NCBI GenBank assembly: GCA_964035015.1
Contig: OZ036007.1
Coordinates: 2,476,791 to 2,540,790, forward strand
Origin: Corallium rubrum
Lineage: Eukaryota > Cnidaria > Anthozoa > Scleralcyonacea > Coralliidae
DNA length: 64,000 nt
Direction: 5' to 3'
Made by a program: the position numbers and the translations under genes. The notes beneath the pieces are model-generated. The model saw nothing but the letters and a program-made list of their open reading frames with translations, searched no databases and had not been told where the DNA came from. This document shows positions 27,501 through 35,366 of this stretch, one piece after another (position 1 is the first letter of the stretch; every line of letters begins with the position of its first letter).

Positions 27501-29074
27501 CCCCACGAAAAAATGGCCCAATTACACGCGATCAGGCGCCATCTTGTTGGGTCTGAGCTGCGAAATTGGCCAATCATAGATGACCTTCACAGGACGCCAT
27601 CTTGTTAGGTCTGAGCTGCGAAATTGGCCAATCATAGATGACCTTCACAGGACGCCATCCTGTTAGGTCTAAAATCAACCAATCAGCAAACCAGAAAATC
27701 AAAGATGACGCCGTTCAATTGGGGATACTTCATGTAATACAAAAGTATCGGGGACCCGCAGTCCAGTTATATAGAGGTCAGTGGCAATGACTGACCAATC
27801 CAATATGGTGGTTTATAGGTGCAGTTTTTTCTCATGAATGAACTCAATCTCATTCCCAGAGCCCACGTTCCCCACCCGGGAAACGAGAGACTCTGGGATA
27901 ATCCGTTTCACATCGATATTTCATTGGCTGATAACCCCCCCCCCCCCCGACACTTTTCAGGTTAGGGTTAGGGTTACCCCCGGGAAATTTACATTTTTGA
28001 GATTAGGGTTAGGGGGTTCGGGGGGGGAAGGGTTTCATTAATAACATCTTTATTAAACAATTTCCAGTAACTTACTGGATACAATGTGTATATAATATCT
28101 AGTAGTTTATTAGGTACAACGTGCGGATCGGCTGGAATGGATTGGCCTGCCGCGCGGCTGAGCCCACAGTCAAGTAAACATTGGCTGGAATATTGTCAGC
28201 GGTCGCTACCATAAGAGATAAGACTTCAATGGATAAGGCTCACATTTTCGCCATCTTTGTTCAGTCACTTTTTAAACAGGACCTGTAATCTAGTTATATA
28301 TAGGTCAGCGAGTACAACGCTCTGACTAAATCGTTTATATTTTCTCCACTAGGCCTGGTCCAAAAGTTCTTATCAGCCAGGTTCTGGATTCCTCTCAGTC
28401 GTCTAACATATTCAGTGTATCTCATTCATATCATTGTTCTCATGGTTATGGCCACCGGCGCCAAGGGTACGACACACTACGATTATTACACCACGGTAAG
28501 TGAAAACCGTAGTGTAACATGGCTACGGATCACAGCTAAGATGTAGGTGTTGATTTTACGGAGGGGGGTAAAACCGGAGAACACGGAGGGGGGTAAACCC
28601 GGAGAAAACCCCTCGAAGCACAGAGACCTTACTTGTCATTGATTTGATCTGTCAAACGTATAGTTGTCATTGGACAACGTTTGTTTGAAAACCTGGAAAC
28701 AACTAGTTATTCGCTACACGCTTAAAGCCGGTTTTCCACTAGGCGACTTTTTTCGCACGAACCGACTTTTTCTTTTGTCTCATGAGCTCTGAGCTGGAAC
28801 TAATCAGAAATCTATTGAATTCGAACAAAAGAAAGTCGCTTCGCGCGAAACAAAATCGCCTAGTAGTAATAATTCTCCTTGTATAAAATGAAGTTGAATT
28901 TTGCCTAACCATATTTCTTTTCTCATTTCCCAGGTTTACTACTTTATTTCGGCAGTCGTTCTTTCTTACGGAGCTGCTTTCATTTTGGCTGTCACCATTG
29001 AATTCCCGTGCGACAACCTGGAAAACATGGCTTTGAAGTACCTCAAACGGTCTCGGAAGAGTGGAAACGTTTGA
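4373..29074 (+). CDS. nrf-6-like: nrf-6-like acyltransferase, complete 15-exon gene
   Basis: Exons: 4373-4661, 6377-6528, 8818-8896, 9030-9129, 10593-10852, 12659-12835, 14404-14500, 15356-15448, 17074-17242, 20203-20282, 20573-20707, 22929-23061, 26050-26242, 28353-28495, 28934-29074. All introns are GT-AG, all phases match, and the sum is 2241 nt (746 aa plus stop). Residues 1-24 look like a signal peptide. About 30-200 is a cysteine-bearing NRF domain with a typical LWMGSFSEC block. A hydrophobic segment follows near 208-228, and then a multi-pass acyltransferase-3 domain (about 315-735). R329 and H340 form the R-x10-H pattern of that family; [12 protein letters not shown] in exon 12 is also typical. 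Known relatives are C. elegans nrf-6 (fluoxetine response, intestinal lipid transport) and fly drop dead; the acyl acceptor is generally unknown. The start is the only ATG preceding the signal peptide. A membrane location is inferred. The model is read from splice sites, not transcripts. Confidence 0.92.
5385..6325. mobile_element. Mosaic of transposon fragments in intron 1
   Basis: Blocks at 5385-5430 and 6065-6315 match, in reverse orientation, parts of the element at 42455-44261, including the end motif CATGTAAACACCCC. A partial copy of the GGGACCTTAAGATCT family (compare 32672) lies at 5868-6040. Confidence 0.55.
6377..6528 (+). CDS. nrf-6-like: nrf-6-like exon 2
   Basis: Codes residues 97-147, including [11 protein letters not shown] and LWMGSFSEC, the most recognisable NRF-domain blocks. 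The acceptor is tttttaag and the donor is gtatgt. The exon has no usable ATG in the first codon. Confidence 0.9.
6561..6876. mobile_element. Short inverted-repeat element (MITE-like)
   Basis: The ends GGTGAGATAA and TTACTTCACC are imperfect inverted repeats. The interior is full of inverted TTGCAA/TTGCAT words. Flanks read TTAA and TTCA, so a TTAA target is possible but not proven. Confidence 0.5.
6877..7661. other. Intron 2 sequence, no gene seen
   Basis: Internal inverted similarity between about 7190-7320 and 7430-7545 (words such as gaagttcattac and its complement) suggests another fold-back element. No exon was supported. Confidence 0.4.
7662..8720. repeat. ~100-bp tandem repeat interrupted by a transposon
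   Basis: Units containing gtctaatgccagat, atcaaagggagaaca and gggttaacccaaaacagcc occur at about 7705-7800, 8569-8668 and 8669-8720. The element at 7810-8568 splits the array. Confidence 0.8.
7810..8568. mobile_element. PIF/Harbinger-like MITE with TAA target duplication
   Basis: The ends are GGGACCGTTCATTATTTATC and its complement, GATAAATAATGAACGGTCCC. TAA lies on both sides (7807-7809, 8569-8571). The neighbouring repeat unit preserves the empty site gtctaatgccag. A three-base TWA duplication fits PIF/Harbinger elements. The interior has many CCTAA words and no transposase. Confidence 0.85.
8818..8896 (+). CDS. nrf-6-like: nrf-6-like exon 3
   Basis: Codes [11 protein letters not shown] onward (residues 148-173 plus one base), the W-G-x-C-x-P-x-x-C block that closes the NRF domain. 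Bounded by tacatag and gtgagc. Confidence 0.88.
9030..9129 (+). CDS. nrf-6-like: nrf-6-like exon 4
   Basis: Residues 174-206 and part of 207, with a cysteine in YYGTLCPEN. Acceptor ttgttttag, donor gtgagt. Confidence 0.86.
9525..9775. mobile_element. MITE with AGGTGAGTTTCAGGGTGTTG ends
   Basis: The termini near 9526-9550 and 9753-9775 are inverted copies (TTTCAGGGTGTTGC and GCAACACCCTGAAA). The 250-bp size and lack of coding fit a non-autonomous element. Confidence 0.7.
10007..10506. mobile_element. MITE in intron 4
   Basis: Long imperfect terminal inverted repeats: ATTGGCAAT plus TTTGTCTAA near the left end match their complements near 10440-10506. Length is about 500 bp, with no coding. 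Confidence 0.7.
10593..10852 (+). CDS. nrf-6-like: nrf-6-like exon 5
   Basis: Residues 207-293 and part of 294. It starts with a leucine-rich membrane segment ([20 protein letters not shown]), then a hydrophilic loop rich in S, D and N. Acceptor cacccag, donor gtatca. Confidence 0.9.
10884..12600. repeat. 19-bp minisatellite, about 1.7 kb, intron 5
   Basis: About 90 copies of a 19-bp unit built on ctctctaataaacacccct, with variants acgcccct, aatactcct and atggccct. The order of variants repeats in blocks (for example 11030-11110, 11150-11225 and 11440-11520), which shows higher-order duplication. Confidence 0.95.
12659..12835 (+). CDS. nrf-6-like: nrf-6-like exon 6 with R-x10-H motif
   Basis: Residues 294-352 and part of 353. 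It carries [18 protein letters not shown], where R329 and H340 match the conserved R-x10-H pattern of acyltransferase-3 proteins in the first membrane helix. Confidence 0.92.
12836..13952. other. Intron 6 sequence, no gene seen
   Basis: It includes repeat-like blocks but no exon that fits the gene's reading frame and no strong inverted repeat. Confidence 0.4.
13953..14316. mobile_element. TA-target MITE, GGGAGCTTTAGCAA ends
   Basis: Terminal inverted repeats GGGAGCTTTAGCAA (left) and TTGCTAAAGCTCCC (right, one base different) lie between TA dinucleotides. The GACGACG word follows the left tip. Same family type as 32672-33179. Confidence 0.75.
14404..14500 (+). CDS. nrf-6-like: nrf-6-like exon 7
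   Basis: Residues 353-384 and part of 385, ending in [12 protein letters not shown], a typical second-helix start in this family. Acceptor ttttag, donor gtatat. Confidence 0.9.
15094..15256. repeat. Fold-back repeat (CTCGGTCTTTACAGAGAAATAT type)
   Basis: Left and right halves are reverse complements over about 75 bp each, from the ttattaac side through the cggtctttacagagaaatat block. Related fold-backs lie at 15950-16080, 26850-26932 and 49370-49520. Confidence 0.8.
15356..15448 (+). CDS. nrf-6-like: nrf-6-like exon 8
   Basis: Residues 385-415 and part of 416, ending in LFYFHRFWR, which corresponds to the family's conserved HRxxRLTP region shared with exon 9. Confidence 0.9.
15450..15949. 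other. Intron 8 sequence, no gene seen
   Basis: No exon or clear repeat structure is supported. Confidence 0.35.
15950..16258. repeat. Two adjacent fold-back repeats
   Basis: The first, at 15950-16080, is related to the 15094 fold-back. The second, at about 16123-16256, pairs gagggacgatta with aatcgtccctc and contains internal cctcat/atgagg repeats. Confidence 0.65.
16626..17060. mobile_element. Possible TTAA MITE at the end of intron 8
   Basis: The left end TTAAAGAGG and right end CCCCTTTAA are imperfect inverted repeats, with inner words tgtctac and agattgtct. It ends only about 17 bp before exon 9. Confidence 0.45.
17074..17242 (+). CDS. nrf-6-like: nrf-6-like exon 9
   Basis: Residues 416-472. 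It begins RLTPLYMFV and includes [17 protein letters not shown], a highly conserved acyltransferase-3 block with the paired tryptophans. Confidence 0.93.
17300..18190. repeat. AT-rich tandem repeat (~80 bp), interrupted
   Basis: Units with atacagttaacacaagaataata and tagtcaatatacagttagaat occur at 17305-17366 and, more often, at 17869-18190. The hAT-like MITE at 17367-17868 sits inside the array. Confidence 0.8.
17367..17868. mobile_element. hAT-like MITE with 8-bp duplication
   Basis: The tips are CAGAGTTGGAAAAA and TTTTTCCAACTCTG, starting with CAG as in many hAT elements. Flanks are cagttaga (17359-17366) and caggtaga (17869-17876), seven of eight bases identical. The interior repeats gaggaaggtt motifs and has no transposase. 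Confidence 0.8.
18438..18581. repeat. (TA)n microsatellite
   Basis: Two TA tracts with a short non-TA break near 18507-18530. Confidence 0.97.
18680..18900 (-). mobile_element. Penelope-like 3' fragment (inferred)
   Basis: On the minus strand, CTGATGA, a GGCCTG/CAGGCC hairpin and GAAAGC follow each other (18773-18742). This hammerhead-like order matches the Penelope-associated repeats elsewhere in the window. No endonuclease remains. Confidence 0.45.
18938..19574. repeat. 21-bp minisatellite, intron 9, block 1
   Basis: About 30 units of aaccatcatgcttcgcatgg plus t, with variants. The period of 21 keeps several frames open and gives heptapeptide repeats on both strands; these are not treated as genes. 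Confidence 0.95.
19575..19988 (+). mobile_element. 3' end of a non-LTR retrotransposon inside the minisatellite
   Basis: Codons 19575-19736 read [20 protein letters not shown], then [18 protein letters not shown] and FKRKI before a TGA. This fits the C-terminal end of CR1/L2/Jockey-like ORF2 proteins (K-S-F-x-Y-x-G-A-x-L-W-N-x-L-P). A 3' UTR of about 230 bp ends in taaataaagtttt and (ACCT)n. The rest of the element is missing, as in 5'-truncated LINE copies. Confidence 0.85.
19989..20110. repeat. 21-bp minisatellite, block 2
   Basis: About five and a half units resume directly after the LINE tail, mostly with the gctttgcattgt variant. Confidence 0.93.
20203..20282 (+). CDS. nrf-6-like: nrf-6-like exon 10
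   Basis: Residues 473-498 and part of 499, with [16 protein letters not shown], the canonical W-Y-L-x-x-D-M-Q-F motif of the family. Confidence 0.93.
20573..20707 (+). CDS. nrf-6-like: nrf-6-like exon 11
   Basis: Residues 499-543 and part of 544: one membrane helix ([20 protein letters not shown]) followed by a polar loop. Confidence 0.9.
20708..20790. repeat. ATTAC/ATCAC short tandem repeat
   Basis: Pentanucleotide-type repeats (ttaca, tcaca) directly after the exon 11 donor. Confidence 0.85.
21072..21300 (+). mobile_element. tRNA-derived SINE, copy 1
   Basis: Box A TGGCACAGTGG lies at 21081-21091 and box B GGTTCAATTCC at 21124-21134, the internal RNA polymerase III promoter spacing of a tRNA. 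A tRNA-unrelated body follows with ggtttcctccgggtactcc. The same sequence recurs at 54175-54400. Confidence 0.85.
21436..21602. repeat. Fold-back repeat, about 60-bp arms
   Basis: The left arm with aagaaatggctcatggttta and the right arm with its complement are nearly identical; the centre is about 45 bp. A partial relative lies at 56955-57080. Confidence 0.85.
21640..22875. repeat. Direct repeat pair, second copy split by a MITE
   Basis: The block at about 21660-21860 recurs at about 22070-22223 plus 22817-22870. Shared words include gtttacgt, acaacacggcttttt and gagttgacctttaa. The second copy is cut by the element at 22224-22816. Confidence 0.75.
22224..22816. mobile_element. TTAA-target MITE, GGTGGCT ends
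   Basis: The termini GGTGGCTGCCTATAG and CGTAGGGAGCCACC (imperfect inverted repeats) lie between TTAA at 22220-22223 and 22817-22820. A TTAA duplication fits piggyBac or Kolobok superfamilies. No transposase. Confidence 0.85.
22929..23061 (+). CDS. nrf-6-like: nrf-6-like exon 12
   Basis: Residues 544-588, including [20 protein letters not shown], a hallmark of nrf-6 type proteins. Confidence 0.93.
23124..23657. mobile_element. MITE with GCCGTGTTTACACGGCC end, copy 1
   Basis: The left end agccgtgtttacacgg and the right end ccgtgtaaacagggct are inverted repeats; inner TTAAGC words are mirrored. It is related to 54424-54890. Confidence 0.75.
23660..24180. other. Intron 12 sequence, no gene seen
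   Basis: No exon or defined repeat is supported. Confidence 0.35.
24184..24728. repeat. Outer inverted repeat around a MITE
   Basis: agcctggtaccctggccc near 24187-24204 is mirrored by gggccagggtaccaggct near 24707-24725. The element at 24320-24645 lies within it. Confidence 0.75.
24320..24645. mobile_element. PIF/Harbinger-like MITE with TTA duplication
   Basis: The tips GGGTCTGTTTATATAATCCC and ATCATATAACCAGGCCC are inverted repeats, and inner arms of about 80 bp are also complementary. TTA flanks both sides (24317-24319, 24646-24648). Confidence 0.8.
24930..25690. mobile_element. Inverted-repeat element split by a nested insertion
   Basis: The left arm (24930-25055) and right arm (25581-25690) are complementary, for example caattcatttgatgaaaat against its counterpart, and caatagaaacgctcc against ggaacgcttct. 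A related intact copy is at 50056-50365. The insertion at 25065-25571 separates the arms. Confidence 0.7.
25065..25571 (+). mobile_element. Nested Penelope-type unit with 9-bp duplication
   Basis: TAAGAAACA occurs at 25056-25064 and 25572-25580, flanking the insert. The insert starts ATGCCGAAACAGAGAAC and contains repeated CTGACGA/GAAAC cores (for example 25438-25462). It ends with the block also seen near 2590 and 34270. Family assignment is inferred from 34240-35508. Confidence 0.7.
25745..25905. repeat. Fold-back repeat with aagata and aaaata arms
   Basis: gaagatatggatattatctt and its counterpart near 25850 are complementary around a centre with gaatgagcgtagcgaatgag. It lies upstream of exon 13. 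Confidence 0.7.
26050..26242 (+). CDS. nrf-6-like: nrf-6-like exon 13
   Basis: Residues 589-652 and part of 653: two membrane helices around a loop, with the conserved [10 protein letters not shown] block. Confidence 0.92.
26258..26400. repeat. Fold-back repeat, copy 1
   Basis: acttaatgtctgctcccgag and its complement near 26375-26395 bracket mirrored gttttcccgagagtc words. The second copy is at 57855-57995. Confidence 0.8.
26399..26810. mobile_element. MITE with TGTTATATAGCT ends, copy 1
   Basis: Terminal inverted repeats of about 24 bp: TGTTATATAGCTTGAGTTTC and GAAACTCTAGCTATATAACA (one mismatch within these 20 bases). The interior contains a fold-back around gcaataagttctcaatt. A copy in the same orientation lies at 57994-58410. 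Confidence 0.8.
26850..27480. other. Intron 13 sequence with fold-back remnant
   Basis: A short fold-back of the cggtctttac family lies near 26850-26932. The rest shows no exon. Confidence 0.4.
27402..27785. repeat. Inverted and direct repeats in intron 13
   Basis: Blocks with gaccaatatataactggactg and cagttatatagaggtcagtgg are mirrored. Two direct 80-bp units with gaaattggccaatcatagat lie between them (27545-27670). Confidence 0.7.
27786..28352. other. End of intron 13, no gene seen
   Basis: It has G-rich and C-rich tracts with gggttaggg words near 27930-28030 and otherwise no supported feature before exon 14. Confidence 0.4.
28353..28495 (+). CDS. nrf-6-like: nrf-6-like exon 14
   Basis: Residues 653-700, with [14 protein letters not shown], a strongly conserved late helix of the acyltransferase-3 fold. 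Confidence 0.93.
28934..29074 (+). CDS. nrf-6-like: nrf-6-like exon 15 and stop
   Basis: Residues 701-746: the last helix, EFPCDNLE, then a basic cytosolic tail ([12 protein letters not shown]) ending at the TGA at 29072-29074. Confidence 0.92.
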   Translation, partial: VYYFISAVVLSYGAAFILAVTIEFPCDNLENMALKYLKRSRKSGNV

Positions 29075-29129
29075 ACAATTCGAGGGGAAGATTTTAAAAC
29101 ATTTTTCATGCAGATTCTGTTTGTTTTTC

Positions 29130-29977
<848 letters not shown>

Positions 29978-29981
29978 TTAA

Positions 29982-31412
29982 AGTGCACCTAACCCCAAAT
30001 ATTTTTTTTTCTAAAATCAAATTACTGTGGTTTGTTGAGTACCTCAGTCCAAAATTTTTTTGATTTGGGTGAATTCTCGAGTTTCTATGCCCTGTTGAAA
30101 TGTCGAAAATCGCCGACATTTTGGTTCACGGCCGAGTTTTCAAAAGGCATGGGAACCAGCACATTTATGACGTAGATTCCGGAACGCCTAGATTGCTCGT
30201 TCACTTTTAATAATACTGACTAGTATTTTGTGGGTGTCTACTTTTCTCTATCATGAGAAGTGAGAACAGGTACGTGCGTTTGATTTTTAATTTTTCTGAT
30301 CATATAAACTAAAGCTATACCCTTCAGGCGGTTATACGTCGCGAATGACAAATTTCTGATCTTAATACTATTGTATTTTGTACACATTGTCAGGTATAAA
30401 TACTATACCGCTCTATAGCTTCTATATCTACGGACTCTTTCTCTAGAACCAGGATGAGCCAAAAACATAAGATGTTCCTTCAAGTCTGCCGTGGTTTACT
30501 ATCTGGAAAGCTGTGCGTGTAGCCCTGAGGGAAAGCCGTGCGAAGTGAATATCAAGCTGCGTTTCTGCGGATATCAAAGCCGTGCGAGAGCGCCGAGAAC
30601 GTTCGTCTATTGTTATGGTTTGTCTTCTCTTGCTTATTTATTATTCTAATATCTTTCATTAAATCTGATTCTTCACTAGTTTATGCTTCTAAACTTTTAT
30701 GTATATGTCAACAACGTTCTTTAATAATGTTTAATAAAAATATGATGAAATTGGATATTTGTTTGTTTTCATTTGCGTGAATTATTCTTTATACATTACT
30801 ATTCATTATATTTCGGCGGTTTCTCCGTCTGTTGGATTTGTTACTTTGTTGATATCGTAACTATTGCTACAAGAATACTGGTAGTATCCGATGTATAGTA
30901 TATGTCTATAAACTCTTGCAAGCAGTCCAAAGACAGCCAAGACAGCCAAGTCAGCTGAGAAACGTTTGGTGAAAAATATATACGAAGTGATTTCATACTT
31001 CAAAGCTGAAAGCGAACATTCTTTGAATAAAATAATTATATTGGTCTCCGTGCTTCCAGTATTATTTTGGACATCTCACTGTCTTACGCTTTTCACAAAA
31101 TTGCCAGAAGACAGAACTCAGAAGCATATTTTTAACATCTAACTGTGCGAATTGAAATAAGAATATCAAGTGATGGTATCAAGCACTAATAATCGGGCGT
31201 TCCGGAATCTACGTCACAAATGTGCTAGTTCCATGCCTTTTGAAACTTTGCTTGCAACTCGGCCGTGAACGAAAATGTCGGCGATTTTCGACATTTCAAC
31301 AGGGCATAGAAACTCGAGAATTCATCCAAATCAAAAAAATTTTGGACTGAGGTACTCAACAAACCACAGTAATTTGATTTTAGAAAAAAAAATATTTGGG
31401 GTTAGGTGCACT
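29982..31412. mobile_element. TTAA-target element with ~230-bp inverted ends
   Basis: The arms (29982-30210 and about 31185-31412) start AGTGCACCTAACCCC and end GGGGTTAGGTGCACT, between TTAA at 29978-29981 and 31413-31416. The interior has no recognisable transposase. The TTAA target fits Kolobok or piggyBac superfamilies. Confidence 0.85.
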
Positions 31413-31416
31413 TTAA

Positions 31417-31910
31417 CTTGGAAAGGGAAGTGACAAAACTCAGTGTTCATCTAAAAAATACTACTGGAAGATCGTAAATAAAGGCAAGAGCTTTTAACAA
31501 GACCAAACCAGCGTAAAAATTGAATCAAACATAATAAAAACACAGTGCAAAAACTGAAGTGAACGATAGTACGACACCATTTTGATATGGAGAACATCGC
31601 TCTATAAAGGCCATGATATTTCATTGTATTAAACGCATAAATGTCAAATTCTTTTTCTCTTAATAACCATATTAACATTAATAAATCAAGACTGCACTTC
31701 TTTGAAATGTTCTTGCTTTTCCATTTCCCTTGTAAATCTTTATAAATCGCCATTTTCCTAACCTTGAAACAATGTTTATATAAAGAAGCACTGCGACGCT
31801 GCCAAAATGGCTGCTATGACGTCACATTCACTACCTGCCATGTACGACCTCCTGTCATTTACGACCACTTTTACCTGGCAACAGGGGTGGTCGTAAAACT
31901 CAAGTTCTAC
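31417..31910. other. Intergenic, no feature seen
   Basis: Nothing beyond AT-rich sequence could be supported. Confidence 0.35.
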
Positions 31911-31912
31911 TG

Positions 31913-31975
<63 letters not shown>
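31911..31975. repeat. (TA)n microsatellite
   Basis: About 30 TA units with one ca interruption near 31925. Confidence 0.96.
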
Positions 31976-31978
<3 letters not shown>

Positions 31979-32070
31979 AAAACCGCGCAGGAGGGCTTTA
32001 TCGAATATAAAACACGAGGCGATAGCCGAGTGTTTTAGAGCCGATAAAGCCCGTGCTGCAAGGTTTTTAA
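31979..32070. repeat. Fold-back repeat
   Basis: aaaaaccgcgcaggagggct and agcccgtgctgcaaggtttt are imperfect complements around gataaagcc and ggctttatc words. Confidence 0.65.
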
Positions 32071-32249
32071 ATGACTACTAAAATTCATCACTTCATACGT
32101 TCATTCGCGTAGTAATTTTGAAAATTAAGCTTATCTCAGCCGTTAAAAACCAGCGAGAAACTTAGAGCGAGTCTATATCACATATATAGATCCGATACGC
32201 TTATGATTTTTCGTTGTGTTTTCCTCATGAATTATTAATGAATTTTAGA

Positions 32250-33630
32250 AATATATATATACTTGGGAAATTAGCGATTAAATTTCCCACAGCCGAGGGA
32301 AGGTTTGTGCGGCCCTCGGCCTTTTACAAATCTTCCCGAGGCAAAGGGGAAATTTAATTGCTAATTTCCCTCAAGTCATGTTATTAGTTTGTAATATTAT
32401 CATCACCGAGGAAAACTTTGAGAATCTTACCGACAGGAAATTTACACGGTTGATCAGAGAAGTTGCATCTAATTTTCCCGTGCTGCAAGCGGGAAATTTA
32501 GAAGACAAAGCATCTCTTTGTCTTCTAATTTTCCCTCCTCAACATGCATGGGAAAATTAGAAGACAAAGGAAAGATTTCCCTCTTGCATGAGCAATGAGG
32601 GAATACGAGGTTTACATCCCCTCGGGGAACAAAAGAATCCGAGGCGATCATCATCAGATCATGGTATATTAGGGACCTAACGATCTGGGACGGCAACTTC
32701 GAGGACGACGTCCTTCAGACAAAAGCATTCTTCTTGCAAAACAAAGATAATGAATAATTTCTAGTCCCAAGAGTAATCTGAACACCGTCCCCGCTCTGTA
32801 TACAACGCCACTCAGAGCATTTTATGCGTGTCTTCAGGACGACGTTGACTCGTGGGGTGATGAGAACTGTTGTCTGACATTGCCTTAAAGGCCCATTTCT
32901 ACTCAGGAAAATTTTCCTCGGACAGGACATTTTCTTTTGTCTCAAACTCATTAGTTCTGCCCAAGAGCTCACAAGACAAAGGGAAATTTCCTGTCCGAGG
33001 AAAATTCTCCTGAGTGGAAATGGGCCTTTACACAGACACTGCAACCGTTTTAACACTTGAAAATTTTTAAACAAACTTCAAGTATTGAATACAGTAGTCA
33101 GTTAACCGTGACTTCTTTTTAATGCTAAAATTTGAATTGCTTTTTAACCGCCGTCGTCGTCCTAACATCTTAAGGTCCCTATTTATAAGTAATAACATGA
33201 CTTGAGGGAAATTAGCGATTAAATTTCCCCGCCGCCGAGGGAAGGGCCGCAGGCCCGAGGACTTTTACAAATCTTCCCGAGGCAAAGGGGAAATTTAATC
33301 GCTAATTTCCCGATGACTAAAGTCATGGTATTAGTTTGTAATATTATGATCGCCGAGGAAAACTTTGAGAATCTTACTGACAGGAAATTTACACGGTTGA
33401 TCAGAGAAGTTGCATCTAATTTTCTCGTGCATGTTGATGAGGCAAAATATATGCAAGTGGGAAATTTAGAAGAAGACAAAGGATTTCTTTGTCTTCTAAT
33501 TTTCCCTCATCAACATGCACGGGAAAATTAGAAGACAAAGGATAAATTTCCCTCTTGCATGAGCGTTGAGGGAAATACGAGGTTTACATTCCCTCGATCG
33601 GAGAACAAAAGAATCCGAGGTGATCATGGT
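32250..33630. repeat. Duplicated fold-back unit, split by a MITE
   Basis: A unit with gggaaattagcgattaaatt and caaaggggaaatttaat arms occurs at 32250-32670 and again at 33195-33630. Between them lies the TA-flanked element 32672-33179. A fragment of the same repeat is at 44412-44475. Confidence 0.75.
32672..33179. mobile_element. TA-target MITE, GGGACC ends
   Basis: The left end GGGACCTAACGATCT and the right end AGATGTTAGGACGACG, read on the other strand, together with AAGGTCCC, form inverted repeats between TA dinucleotides. It includes an inner fold-back around cctttgtcttgtgagctc. Confidence 0.75.
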
Positions 33631-33649
33631 ATTAATAAATAAATATATA

Positions 33650-34052
33650 TATATATATTTATTTACCGAGAACGCGGGATATAAGTTATATATTGACCCG
33701 AGGGTCAATATATGACTTATATCCCAAGTTCGAGCATAGTTAATAGAAAATATACATGGTTTGGAAACCCGGCAAACTTCAAAGCGGTTAACAATCAAGC
33801 TACGATTCATCTTGAAAGGTACACGAAGGTGCCAAATCCTTTGTTTTAGGTTTATTAATATTTAAACAGTACGGTTGAGTGATTGAAGCCAAACGTTGCT
33901 ATTGGATGATTGCTTCATTATACAGAAAACACAATATGTTCAGTAACCACGAAAGTGCAAAAATTTCCATAAACCTGAACAAAAACATAAAACAATGACT
34001 TTTGTGAGCTTCCAAACCATGTATATTTTCTATTAACTATGGTTCGAGGTAT
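33650..34052. repeat. Nested fold-back repeats
   Basis: tagaaaatatacatggtttgg (33745-33765) is mirrored by ccaaaccatgtatattttcta (34014-34034). An inner pair, atataagttatatattgacc and its complement, lies at 33668-33725. Confidence 0.75.
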
Positions 34053-34239
34053 ATAACCGACTTATATCACGATTGAGGAGGTTTTCGAACAAGGTTTCGT
34101 CAATTTCGAAGACTTTCGATTAAGATTTTTCGAGTTTTGTCGAAAAGTTTTATCCAATTATTTATGCAAGGTTGATAACTTATATATTAACCGCGGTACA
34201 TCAGAGAAAACCGACTCAATCATGATATATATATATATA

Positions 34240-34317
34240 TATATATAACAATCGAAACCTACTATACCATATTTCGATTGTTGTTTCAACACTGCCTACG
34301 CAGCACACTACTTTTAT

Positions 34318-34320
<3 letters not shown>
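34240..34320 (+). mobile_element. Penelope-type terminal block
   Basis: It reads ccatatttcgattgttgttt then a block ending in acttttattatta, and runs into the TA tract. The same block is found at 2580-2636 and 25510-25566, here directly beside the endonuclease palindrome. Confidence 0.6.

Positions 34321-34385
<65 letters not shown>
34321..34385. repeat. (TA)n microsatellite
   Basis: About 32 TA units abut the left end of the palindrome. Confidence 0.96.
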
Positions 34386-34390
<5 letters not shown>

Positions 34391-34527
34391 CGCTTACCTC
34401 AAAAGTCTGCTACAGGCTGTTTCATCTAGAAAAGAATCTTCAGGCAGATGACAATTTTCGAAAACAGGGGGTGCTTATATCCTTCTTGTCGGAACGTGGG
34501 AGTGTGGGGGCGAAACAATACATGCAT

Positions 34528-34959
34528 TCATGGCTTTGTTGCGCTGTTTGCGCGGAATTTGTTCCGATGACGACATTGACTGATAATTTCTGCTCTTTTG
34601 TTGAGTAAACAATTCTTGTTTTTATCTTTCAAAATATAAAATTTTTCTTCTAAACATAAATTACATCGTTTTGAACCTCCCGTATACGAAATAGAATGTT
34701 TTAAAATTTGCCAATTAATACTAAAATCCTTATTGTTTTCTTTCAATGCCCAAATATATTTCGAAAGTTCGGTGTCGTTTGCATGCTTTTTATGCTGAAA
34801 AGATTTAGTGTGGTTGGCCAATCGCTCTTTGAATGTGGTTGAAGTCATGCCAATGTAATTCTTGATCGTGTTTGTGTTGCTTACTGTGACTGTTGCTTTG
34901 TATACTATGTCCCTAGTCATGCATTGTTTTCTAAGTGGACAATTCGTGTTTTTGTCCAC
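34528..34959 (-). pseudogene. GIY-YIG endonuclease end of a Penelope-like element, left arm
   Basis: The 143-codon frame has CPLRKQCMTRDIVYKATV, then NYIGMTSTTFKERLANHTKS, W near the centre, and CNLCLEEKFYIL with a late NKRAEI and CRHRNKF. This is the C-terminal GIY-YIG nuclease of Penelope-like elements: here the first motif is VYKA, the second YIG, with the catalytic-type R in ERLANH, the E in LEEK and the late N. The reverse transcriptase that should precede it is absent, and the frame opens at a GTG in the spacer, so this is a truncated fragment. No stop breaks it. Confidence 0.85.
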
Positions 34960-35366
34960 TTAGAAAACAATGCATGACCAGGGACATAGTATACAAAGCA
35001 ACAGTCACAGTAAACAACACAAACACGATCAAGAATTACATTGGCATGACTTCAACCACATTCAAAGAGCGATTGGCCAACCACACTAAATCTTTTCAGC
35101 ATAAAAAGCATGCAAACGACACCGAACTTTCGAAATATATTTGGGCATTGAAAGAAAACAATAAGGATTTTAGTATTAATTGGCAAATTTTAAAACATTC
35201 TATTTCGTATACGGGAGGTTCAAAACGATGTAATTTATGTTTAGAAGAAAAATTTTATATTTTGAAAGATAAAAACAAGAATTGTTTACTTAACAAAAGA
35301 GCAGAAATTATCAGTCAATGTCGTCATCGGAACAAATTCCGCGCAAACAGCGCAACAAAGCCATGA
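34935..35366 (+). pseudogene. GIY-YIG endonuclease end of a Penelope-like element, right arm
   Basis: The mirror copy of the left arm, also 143 codons, ends RANSATKP before the stop. It differs at the first residues, which come from the spacer, and at S versus N after VTV. A hammerhead-like CTGAAGA and GAAAC pair follows the stop at 35451-35475. Like its twin it lacks the reverse transcriptase and is unlikely to move by itself. Confidence 0.85.
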
